35,676 bases of DNA from a virus. The stretch covers positions 1 to 35,676 of the IMG/VR virus record IMGVR_UViG_3300024518_000016. The stretch is one strand, 5' to 3'. Every line of letters begins with the position of its first letter. Positions within the stretch are counted from its first letter, which is position 1. Of this stretch, positions 30,051 to 35,441 are shown one piece after another. The notes under the pieces are model-generated. The model was given only the letters and a program-made list of their open reading frames with translations. It did not search any database and had not been told where the DNA came from. The position numbers and the translations under genes are program-made.

Positions 30051-30125
30051 TATGCGGAATAGGAAACTTTTCCGACAAGAAGGTTCCTAGGCTACCTATA
30101 GCCGACCAGTCCACCTTCTTTCCGC
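30051..30125 (+). ncRNA. Candidate structured noncoding RNA
   Basis: From the predicted start the sequence folds into a three-way junction. P1 is GCGGAA (30054-30059) with TTCCGC (30120-30125). P2 is a hairpin GGAA (30062-30065) with TTCC (30070-30073). P3 is AGAAGGT (30078-30084) with ACCTTCT (30113-30119). P4, inside P3, is GGCTA (30090-30094) with TAGCC (30099-30103) and loop CCTA. All pairs are Watson-Crick. It is not a tRNA: no T-loop sequence and no cloverleaf. No known RNA family is recognised. The 3' end is unclear; a TTATCG/CGATAA pair may extend it to about 30165. Confidence 0.5.
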
Positions 30126-30498
30126 TTATCGATTTAAAGGTGAATGGTCAAAAATAGGCGATAAAAAAGAGATTGGATATTGAACAAAACAAAATAGATA
30201 TATCCTAAAAGTTTATGCCCTTTCTTGTAGTGTGACGGGTCAACAACGGCAACACTTTAAAATTGCGTGTACGAATTAGGGCTATCTTTGGATGATTACC
30301 GCTTAAGACGGCGGCAAAACAGCAGAATGGTAAGACAAATCAAGGCTTGAAACATGCCTGCACTATGCCCCTTTAATCCGTGCTTAAATGTTTAGCTGAT
30401 AATCATATTGTTTAAAGTAAAAGTATTACCCCCGAGAATGGTTAACCTTACCCCCCGTCTATATGATTTCTATTATATAAAATTAATAAGGTTATTAT
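30126..30498. other. Noncoding interval, possible origin or RNA tail
   Basis: I find no ORF with a ribosome site in this 373-base stretch. It contains short hairpins, for example CCGC (30299-30302) with GCGG (30311-30314), and AGGC (30343-30346) with GCCT (30355-30358). An AGTGT/ACACT pair lies at 30229-30256. Near the right end TTACCCCCG (30426-30434) and TTACCCCCCG (30448-30457) are direct repeats two helical turns apart, flanking the palindrome GGTTAACC. An AT-rich block (about 30458-30498) follows and leads into the gene at 30499. Repeats next to an AT-rich block are what a replication origin or a regulated promoter can look like. Confidence 0.4.
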
Positions 30499-30696
30499 AT
30501 GGCTAGGAAAAAGAATAAATATAAACCTACTCAAGAAGAGAGTTTATTGATTGAATTGAAGAATATTATTGTCAAGAAATCATCATCCAATGATCAAAAG
30601 GAAAAAGCTCAATCATTGGTTAGATGGTATATTGCAAACCATTTTTTTACTCCTTCACAAATAAGGCTAGGTAAAGCGTTAACAGTAAAAGTATAG
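30499..30696 (+). CDS. Small basic protein, 65 aa
   Basis: The ATG follows AAGG (30489-30492). The N-terminus is strongly basic (ARKKNKYKPTQEE), followed by helices LLIELKNIIVKK and EKAQSLVRWYIANHFFT, then SQIRLGKALTVKV. Charge and size fit a nucleic-acid-binding protein. No family is recognised. It stands alone between the noncoding region with TTACCCCC repeats and a two-way terminator, so it is a single-gene transcript. Confidence 0.6.
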   Translation: MARKKNKYKPTQEESLLIELKNIIVKKSSSNDQKEKAQSLVRWYIANHFFTPSQIRLGKALTVKV

Positions 30697-30812
30697 TAAA
30701 TATACTACATAACAATAAATACACTGTGATAATATAATTGCCTACAGTCTAATAACTAAGACATTTTTAAATATGGGCAATGCCTGTAAACTTATCCCAG
30801 TGTGAACCAAAC

Positions 30813-30839
30813 AAAACCCGCCTTAAACCAGCGGGTTTT
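30813..30839. terminator. Bidirectional intrinsic terminator
   Basis: AAAACCCGC (30813-30821) and GCGGGTTTT (30831-30839) form a nine-pair stem with a nine-base loop, with Ts following on the plus strand and matching As before it. It lies between two convergent genes (30499, plus; 30847, minus) and can end transcription from both sides. Confidence 0.9.
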
Positions 30840-30846
30840 TTATTGT

Positions 30847-31203
30847 CTAAATGTCTTGTAATGTTGGGAGATTAATACCAAGCTCACTAGCTGCGTGAAT
30901 TTGTATTTTATCTAAATAATCAGTAAACGTCTTTGTATTACAATCCCTGGTACTTCCTGCAATTGTTCTACCCATCACCTCCTTTCTGATTAAAAACATA
31001 TCTTTGTATATTTCGTGTACATCCTCCCTATGATAGCCCAGCTCATTCCCTATAACGTCCAGCCATCTCCAGTACAGCTTGTTTTGACTAAGTGACCTCT
31101 TAGTACTAACTTTCTTTATTTCGACCGTGTACCCGTTCTCAAGCCCCTGTATTGCATCAATCGCTTTGCCTCGGTCAATGCAGTTGAAAATATATAGTTT
31201 CAT
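30847..31203 (-). CDS. NinB-like recombination protein (lambda Orf family)
   Basis: This 118-residue protein has KRSLSQNKLYWRWLDVIGNE (about residues 35-54), REDVHEIYKDMFL (59-71), a CNTKTFTDYLDKIQ segment (88-101) and a closing ELGINLP. This order (RS-x2-QN-x-LYW, a D-x-H-E helix, then F-x-x-YL-x-x-I) is what I recall from phage NinB proteins. Lambda NinB/Orf helps load recombinase on SSB-coated ssDNA, in line with the phage's own SSB and Erf. It is the last gene of the minus-strand replication operon and ends at the shared terminator. Confidence 0.65.
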   Translation of the reverse strand: MKLYIFNCIDRGKAIDAIQGLENGYTVEIKKVSTKRSLSQNKLYWRWLDVIGNELGYHREDVHEIYKDMFLIRKEVMGRTIAGSTRDCNTKTFTDYLDKIQIHAASELGINLPTLQDI

Positions 31204-31210
31204 TGTTTAA

Positions 31211-32137
31211 TCACCAGTCATAATCATTAATATCACCACAGCGTACAGCGGCTCGCTTCTTTTCTGTCATGACAGGTGCGTATCCTGCCTGCTGTTGCAT
31301 AGGTTTGTGGTCAGGAACTAACCATTCGTCTTGAAAGTGCAGGTTAGGGCCAAGGAATGAGCTTAGTTGTTTGACGTATGGGCCGCCTGTGGAGCCTGTA
31401 GCGTCGCAATATGCGTTATAAGCAATTAAGCCATTAACTATATCAAGTCTGCAATGATTATCCTTTAGACGAGCTGTGAGAGCCTTTCTAGCCTGTTGTT
31501 TGTTGTTTCCACCGGATCTGGTTGGTTTACAAAGCCACAACCCTTCGAAGTAGTCATCAAAGCTCATGCTGTCTAAATTGTCTTTTGTTAGTTCATCACT
31601 TCGCTCTGTTTGATCGGTGGGGGAAATGGGAATAATTACAGATATTTCATTTTTTATATTATTTTTTATATTTATATCTGTGTTTGTATCTGTGTTTATA
31701 TCTGGTATAGGTGGGACAGTTTTGTCTAATGCATTGGACGGTTTTGTCCTTTGCATTGGACAGTTTTGACTAATGGCCTGATTCGCGGCATTCTGGGTAA
31801 GGGATTGCTCACATTCGACTACTTCGTGGGCAATTGCGTACTCAGGCATAGAATACCAGCGTGTCCGGTCATAGCCAGCTTTATTGTAATTAGCGACCAT
31901 TAAATGCTCGTCTTTTACCATCTCTGTTAGCAGTCTTTGAATCTTTTTTTCGCTAAAATAAGGGAACAGTTTTTTGAATGCTGATGCACTGTTAAACGTC
32001 CACACATAACCGTCATGTATATTCTTTTTGTTGGCCAAATTATGGTCAAGCCAATGTCTGATATTATGTAAAACAATTGCTTTATATACGCCCTTGTCTT
32101 TTGCTTCATTCACACAAAAGCTGTGGAATTTACTCAT
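31211..32137 (-). CDS. Replication initiation protein candidate (winged-helix)
   Basis: GGAGGTGG stands before ATG 32137, which I chose over an in-frame start 22 codons upstream. The 308-residue protein has an N-terminal winged-helix-like domain (VYKAIVLHNIRHWLDHN; GYVWTFNSASAFKKLFPYFS; RWYSMPEYA). A Ser/Thr/Asn/Ile-rich linker (about 125-180) with TDTNTDINIKNNIKN follows. The C-terminal domain includes FEGLWLCKPTRSGGNNKQQA and SFLGPNLHFQDEWL, as in lambda O/DnaT-like phage initiators. It would bind the origin and recruit host replication proteins. It overlaps the upstream paralogue by eight bases. Confidence 0.68.
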   Translation of the reverse strand: MSKFHSFCVNEAKDKGVYKAIVLHNIRHWLDHNLANKKNIHDGYVWTFNSASAFKKLFPYFSEKKIQRLLTEMVKDEHLMVANYNKAGYDRTRWYSMPEYAIAHEVVECEQSLTQNAANQAISQNCPMQRTKPSNALDKTVPPIPDINTDTNTDINIKNNIKNEISVIIPISPTDQTERSDELTKDNLDSMSFDDYFEGLWLCKPTRSGGNNKQQARKALTARLKDNHCRLDIVNGLIAYNAYCDATGSTGGPYVKQLSSFLGPNLHFQDEWLVPDHKPMQQQAGYAPVMTEKKRAAVRCGDINDYDW

Positions 32138-32474
32138 AATTCCACCTCCAGTTTTGTGTAGTTCGTACATGTTTGAATTCTGGCATTGTGTACCAATTTT
32201 CAAGCTCCCAAAGCTCTATCTGATAATTGCCAACAATTAATAATTCGTCGTCAACTAGCTCTCCAACTGTGTTTCTTAGTTCCTCAAGTGACATATACTT
32301 AAATGATCTGTGTAGGTGCTTTTCTTGAATGGGGTGCCAGTAATATCCATCTGCAAAAAACATCTGGCCCCGCTTACTTGCATCTAACCACGTCCTAAAC
32401 TGACACAGTATTGCCGACTTATTGATTCCTAGCAGCTTTGCTTCGCTAGGCTTTACACGTCCAACCATCTCCAT
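32130..32474 (-). CDS. Stand-alone winged-helix protein, paralogue of the initiator
   Basis: This 114-residue protein aligns by eye with the N-terminal domain of the next gene: SAILCQFRTWLDASK with IVLHNIRHWLDHN, GYYWHPIQEKHLHRSFKYMS with GYVWTFNSASAFKKLFPYFS, and NWYTMPEFK with RWYSMPEYA. It is therefore a single-domain tandem paralogue, perhaps an origin-binding partner or an antagonist of the initiator. AAAGGA lies eight bases before ATG 32474. Its end overlaps the initiator start in the sequence ATGAGTAA. Confidence 0.68.
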   Translation of the reverse strand: MEMVGRVKPSEAKLLGINKSAILCQFRTWLDASKRGQMFFADGYYWHPIQEKHLHRSFKYMSLEELRNTVGELVDDELLIVGNYQIELWELENWYTMPEFKHVRTTQNWRWNYE

Positions 32475-32562
32475 AATAAATTCCTTTTAACATAAACGTT
32501 GTGTGTATATTTATACTTGGATGTATTTATTTTTTTATAAGTTGTTCTGGTTTTCTTATGTA

Positions 32563-32592
32563 TTGCATTTAGATTAAATCGTTGTTAATCTA
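32563..32592 (+). promoter_or_regulatory. Promoter and operator upstream of gene 32641
   Basis: TTGCAT (32563-32568), a 17-base spacer and TAATCT (32586-32591) form a promoter-like pair. TAGATTAA (32570-32577) and TTAATCTA (32585-32592) are perfect eight-base inverted arms with a seven-base spacer covering the -10. The arm resembles the ends of the motif at 27061 and 35372. A direct repeat CATAACG (32605-32611, 32616-32622) follows. The region separates divergent operons. Confidence 0.5.
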
Positions 32593-32640
32593 GGTTTATC
32601 GTAGCATAACGATATCATAACGGAATGTAGGAGATTGGCT

Positions 32641-32838
32641 ATGGAATTGTTAAAAGTTGAAAAAAAATTAATAAAAATTATAAAAAGCTGTTCTACTAAT
32701 AATCATATAGATTGCGCAAGGGTTTGTGTTGATAACGCAAAAAGAGGTAATTATCTTACAAAAGAGATGGAGCATAGAGTTGAGGTTAATTTTCATCATA
32801 GAAAAATTAAAATAATGGGGGAGTGTTATGCATTTTAA
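32641..32838 (+). CDS. Small basic protein, 65 aa
   Basis: AGGAG (32628-32632) points to ATG 32641 instead of the in-frame TTG 32635. The product is Lys/Ile-rich (KVEKKLIKIIKS), has four Cys without a metal-site spacing and ends in HHRKIKIMGECYAF. It is the first gene to the right of the operator at 32570-32592 and overlaps the next gene by 11 bases. No family is recognised. Confidence 0.55.
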   Translation: MELLKVEKKLIKIIKSCSTNNHIDCARVCVDNAKRGNYLTKEMEHRVEVNFHHRKIKIMGECYAF

Positions 32839-33049
32839 AAGCGAGGACTTGGCAGATATGTCTTTAGTTGATTTGGGGGCACTGTTACACGAATTAAAAA
32901 ACGGAGTAATTAAAAGCGGCTCTGTTGTTGTTGAGCACGCTATAGACAAGCGCATAAGAGAGCTTCAATCTGAAAGTAACTTAGACGCTCAAACGAATAT
33001 TGATTATTTATTTAATTCCATTAAATTAAATACAATTCCCTTGAATTAA
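32828..33049 (+). CDS. Small hypothetical protein, 73 aa
   Basis: ATG 32828 lies within the upstream gene and follows GGGGGAG. The product is helical: DLADMSLVDLGALLHELKNG, then VVVEHAIDKRIRELQSE. The C-terminus overlaps the AT-rich motif at 33045. No family is recognised. Confidence 0.55.
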   Translation: MHFKSEDLADMSLVDLGALLHELKNGVIKSGSVVVEHAIDKRIRELQSESNLDAQTNIDYLFNSIKLNTIPLN

Positions 33050-33062
33050 ATTTAATTTAATG
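33045..33062. promoter_or_regulatory. AT-rich operator-like motif, related copy
   Basis: Read on the minus strand, the sequence is CATTAAATTAAATTTAAT. It matches the first 18 bases of the 27061 element at 16 positions. It lies at the end of the 73-residue gene and just before the large inverted repeat and the lysozyme gene, so it may regulate the lysis transcript. AT-richness makes chance similarity possible. Confidence 0.35.
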
Positions 33063-33073
33063 CTACATTTTAA

Positions 33074-33154
33074 ATATAGTCACCGAGGGGATGCATAAAG
33101 TATGACAGATTCGAGCGCATCTTTTAAGGGGCTTATTAACCTCGGTGACTATAT
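33074..33154 (+). promoter_or_regulatory. Large inverted repeat in the lysozyme leader
   Basis: ATATAGTCACCGAGG (33074-33088) and CCTCGGTGACTATAT (33140-33154) are perfect 15-base inverted arms separated by 51 bases. Inside, GATGC (33090-33094) pairs with GCATC (33117-33121). As RNA this is a long stem with an inner hairpin, ending 24 bases before the lysozyme ATG. No T-run follows, so a terminator is unlikely. It could be a riboregulator, an RNA processing site or a small RNA. Confidence 0.6.
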
Positions 33155-33178
33155 CTATTAAAAAAAGGGGAATGGGTG

Positions 33179-33661
33179 ATGATTGACTTTGATGAATTAA
33201 AAAAACAATTAATTATTGACGAAGGGTGCAGCTATAAAGTTTATGAGGATAGTATGGGGTATAGCACGATAGGAATAGGGCATATTGTAGTTCCTTCTGA
33301 CGGCATCCCTCTTGATGCGGTTGTTACTCCTGTGTTTGTCGAAGCGCTTTACAATGAAGATATTGTTCAAGCTGAGGATGATTGTGAAGCAATATTTAAT
33401 AACTGGGATTATCTTCCGAAAAGAGTTAAGCATGTTTTAATAAACATGGCATTTAATCTAGGTCGAACTAGATTGAGTAAATTTAAAAGAATGATTGCGG
33501 CAGTTCACACTTGCAATTTCAGGCGTGCGGCTATGGAAATGCTTCTATCAAAATGGTATAGACAGACAGGTAAGAGAGCGGCTAGGCTTGCTACTGAGAT
33601 GTTTGCAGAAGGTGAGGCGACAGTACACGGTATTTTTGAAAACAAACTTCATTCAGTTTAG
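33179..33661 (+). CDS. Endolysin, T4-type lysozyme (muramidase, GH24)
   Basis: This 160-residue enzyme has IIDEGCSYKVYEDSMGYSTI (residues 12-31) followed by GIGH. The catalytic Glu of DEG, the Asp of YED and the Thr of YSTIGIGH have the spacing of T4 lysozyme Glu11/Asp20/Thr26. Later motifs include LINMAFNLGRTRLSKFKRMI and WYRQTGKRAARLATEMF. It cuts the glycan strands of peptidoglycan. There is no signal peptide, so it needs the holin to reach the wall. ATG 33179 fits the AGGGG site better than GTG 33176. It lies far from the holin-like gene at 23157. Confidence 0.93.
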   Translation: MIDFDELKKQLIIDEGCSYKVYEDSMGYSTIGIGHIVVPSDGIPLDAVVTPVFVEALYNEDIVQAEDDCEAIFNNWDYLPKRVKHVLINMAFNLGRTRLSKFKRMIAAVHTCNFRRAAMEMLLSKWYRQTGKRAARLATEMFAEGEATVHGIFENKLHSV

Positions 33662-33670
33662 GTGAATAAA

Positions 33671-33856
33671 ATGGATAAGCCGGAAATGCAAGCAAGGATA
33701 GAGCAGTTGGAAGCAGAGCTTAAGTGTGTAGAGGACTTAAACGCTTTACAGTTTGAAACAATCATTGATCTGAATATAGAGAACATAACTTTGAATGATA
33801 AAGTTGTTGACCTGCAAAACTCATTGTTTTTAGGAACTCAAGAACAGGTAAGCTAA
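33671..33856 (+). CDS. Small coiled-coil protein, 61 aa
   Basis: AGGTG is spaced to ATG 33671; an in-frame GTG at 33662 is possible. Nearly the entire product is a coiled coil (MQARIEQLEAELKCVEDLNA; LNDKVVDLQNSLFLG) with no membrane segment. It follows the lysozyme by nine bases. No family is recognised. It could be an accessory of the lysis group or unrelated. Confidence 0.5.
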   Translation: MDKPEMQARIEQLEAELKCVEDLNALQFETIIDLNIENITLNDKVVDLQNSLFLGTQEQVS

Positions 33857-33867
33857 AGGGATTGATT

Positions 33868-34092
33868 ATGAAAGAATTTCCGAGGGAATTGCAGGCAGAA
33901 TTAAATGGGTTGATTATGCGTGCAGGTAGTGATTATCAAGCTGAGAAGGTTTTAGGGACAATACTTTTCGGCAACTCTCCAACGAGAGAGACAATAGGAC
34001 GCTATAGAAGAGGCGAGGGCAATATTACTTCCGCTGCAATGATATGTTGCATACTGAGAACTCATTATAAAGAAAAGGATGCTATGCAATGA
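33868..34092 (+). CDS. Putative small XRE/Cro-like DNA-binding protein, 74 aa
   Basis: AAAGGG (33855-33860) precedes ATG 33868. Residues about 20-65 (SDYQAEKVLG, then TRETIGRYRRGEGNITSA and ILRTHY) follow an XRE helix-turn-helix outline: Q-A-x2-x-L-G, a turn, a recognition helix ending I-x-R-Y-R-x-G and a following helix. An insert (TILFGNSP) lies in the turn. It is a candidate binder of the repeated AT-rich motif, along with the protein at 27188. The stop overlaps the next ATG. Confidence 0.45.
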   Translation: MKEFPRELQAELNGLIMRAGSDYQAEKVLGTILFGNSPTRETIGRYRRGEGNITSAAMICCILRTHYKEKDAMQ

Positions 34093-34316
34093 GTGACATA
34101 CAATTAGTTTATGCAGTTATGGCTGTTTGTGTTGGTGGTGTACTTTGGATAATGCTTTGTATTGCAGCTTCGTTTGATAAGTTAAGTGAAGAGTGTAATA
34201 GATTGAGCCGAGAGATTACGCGAATCAATAAGTATAATAGCGTTCAATATGAGCGACGTTATGAAATGGAGCAAGTTCTAAAAGACTTAAAGGAGGTGAT
34301 TATTGAAGATGCTTAA
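34089..34316 (+). CDS. Membrane-anchored coiled-coil protein, i-spanin candidate
   Basis: This 75-residue protein has one membrane segment at about residues 6-28 (LVYAVMAVCVGGVLWIMLCI) followed by a coiled coil (DKLSEECNRLSREITRINKY; MEQVLKDLKEVIIED). It is a short version of the Rz/i-spanin layout and lies three small genes from the lysozyme. A second short membrane ORF starts inside its end in another frame, as Rz1 does in Rz, but that ORF has no lipobox. The spanin role is a hypothesis. Confidence 0.5.
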   Translation: MSDIQLVYAVMAVCVGGVLWIMLCIAASFDKLSEECNRLSREITRINKYNSVQYERRYEMEQVLKDLKEVIIEDA

Positions 34317-34368
34317 GGCGATTGCTTTAGCTGTCGTGGTATCAGTAATAATATTGTTTTTTAAATAG
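34303..34368 (+). CDS. Very small membrane peptide, 19-21 aa
   Basis: AGGAGGT (about 34290-34296) is spaced for TTG 34303, and an in-frame ATG follows at 34309. The peptide reads MLKAIALAVVVSVIILFFK from the ATG: a Lys, one membrane helix and a final Lys. The near-perfect ribosome site is the main evidence that it is translated. It overlaps the end of the i-spanin candidate in another frame. Peptides of this kind can tune membrane proteins; nothing more can be said. Confidence 0.4.
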   Translation: MKMLKAIALAVVVSVIILFFK

Positions 34369-34403
34369 TAAATTTTGTTTAACTAAAAAGGATAGAGGGA
34401 CGT

Positions 34404-34586
34404 ATGATGATTAAAACAATAGTAATGGCAGTAACAATAATAGCGGCATCACAGCTACCAAAGCAATGCGATTGGAAAAAGTTTCCAATTAAAAAGGCAT
34501 CTGCTGCCGGTGTTGAAAGCGTTGAGGCGGTTGCTAAAGTTGAAGAGAAGCTTATTAAGTATAAGCATACTGAAGAAAAGGTTTAG
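34404..34586 (+). CDS. Small protein with N-terminal signal-like segment, 60 aa
   Basis: The first 16 residues (MMIKTIVMAVTIIAAS) form a Lys-preceded hydrophobic segment like a signal peptide or anchor. A Cys follows in LPKQCDW, but the residues before it do not make a good lipobox. The rest is basic, Ala/Val/Glu/Lys-rich and helical (EAVAKVEEKLIKY). AGAGGGA lies upstream of the ATG. It may be exported to the periplasm; an o-spanin role would need a lipidated Cys, which is doubtful. Confidence 0.45.
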   Translation: MMIKTIVMAVTIIAASQLPKQCDWKKFPIKKASAAGVESVEAVAKVEEKLIKYKHTEEKV

Positions 34587-34662
34587 TTTATGCGAGTCAT
34601 AAAAAAACTAAGAATAGGCTGTGCAAAGCCCATTCATAGGTAAGCAGTACTTCAAATAAAAC

Positions 34663-34683
34663 GGGCCTTAATTGGCCCTTTTC
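34663..34683 (+). terminator. Intrinsic terminator
   Basis: GGGCC (34663-34667) and GGCCC (34674-34678) form a stem with loop TTAATT, followed by TTTTC. It ends the rightward transcript that contains the lysozyme gene and precedes the separate coiled-coil gene at 34719. Confidence 0.8.
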
Positions 34684-34718
34684 ATTATTGTGATAAATAT
34701 AATATAGGATAATTTGGT

Positions 34719-35342
34719 ATGAGTACAGACAAAGAGTTTTTGCAAGAGGTTTTAGATTGCTGGGTTTTAAATAATGAGGATGAATCTATTAATAGACTTG
34801 AATCTATTATAGCTATTATGCCTGGTTATATTGCTGATGCCGTCGTATTAAATAAAAAAATAGAGGGCTTAGAGTGCGGAATCTCAAAGAATCTTGAGAT
34901 TATAAAATTAAAGAATAGGCATATACAAGAGCTGAATCAATACATTGATTCAGGTGAGGGTGTTAATGTAATTGATCAAAACTTGATTGATTGTGAGCGC
35001 TCTATAAGTCTGCTTAAAGAAGGGATACAGTCAAGAGACAATAAAATATCAATTCTTGAAAAGAAAGTTGAGGAACTTGAAGACGAGTTGCAATTTAAAC
35101 GCATAGCGCTACATGAATCAAATAGAGACTACAGAGAGTATTTTAGAGCAATAAAGCACAATATAGAAGAGCCTGAGCCGGTAGAGACTGCGCTAACTGT
35201 AGAGCGTATAAGAGACTGTTTACAAGAAAGGCTACTTGAGGAAGTGGAGCATACCGAGGATGATCACTTGATGTCTCAACTTGCCTGTAATTTACTTAAA
35301 TTGAGCGATTTAGTCAAAGACTATCAGGACCACAATACATAA
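34719..35342 (+). CDS. Acidic coiled-coil protein, 207 aa
   Basis: Residues about 40-145 are coiled coil with several heptad stretches (LNKKIEGLECGISKNLEIIK; ISILEKKVEELEDELQFKRI). A C-terminal helical region follows (VERIRDCLQERLLEEVE). No motif or membrane segment is visible. It stands between the terminator at 34663 and the operator at 35369. The ribosome site is weak (ATAGGA, about 34704-34709). No family is recognised. Confidence 0.6.
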   Translation: MSTDKEFLQEVLDCWVLNNEDESINRLESIIAIMPGYIADAVVLNKKIEGLECGISKNLEIIKLKNRHIQELNQYIDSGEGVNVIDQNLIDCERSISLLKEGIQSRDNKISILEKKVEELEDELQFKRIALHESNRDYREYFRAIKHNIEEPEPVETALTVERIRDCLQERLLEEVEHTEDDHLMSQLACNLLKLSDLVKDYQDHNT

Positions 35343-35367
35343 ATAATAAGCTATCTCACTAATCAGC

Positions 35368-35396
35368 TTTACATTAAATGTAATTTAATCTATATT
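35368..35396 (+). promoter_or_regulatory. Promoter with 15-bp palindromic operator
   Basis: TTTACA (35368-35373), a 17-base spacer and TATATT (35391-35396) form a good promoter. The perfect palindrome TTACATT-A-AATGTAA (35369-35383) covers the -35 box. The stretch 35372-35391 (CATTAAATGTAATTTAATCT) differs by one base from the minus-strand element at 27061-27080. The arrangement suggests repression of the wrap-around gene and the genes after it. Confidence 0.6.
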
Positions 35397-35441
35397 ATTA
35401 ATATGTGAACTGCATCACATTATTAAAAAAGGAAATATGAT

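Noticed and set aside
30045-30125. tRNA or tRNA-like gene in the structured region
   Set aside because: There are stems, but no GGTTCRA-type T-loop, no acceptor CCA end and no seven-base anticodon loop in the right place.
34590-34643. 17-codon ORF before the terminator
   Set aside because: Too short, with no ribosome site at a proper distance; likely untranslated 3' sequence.
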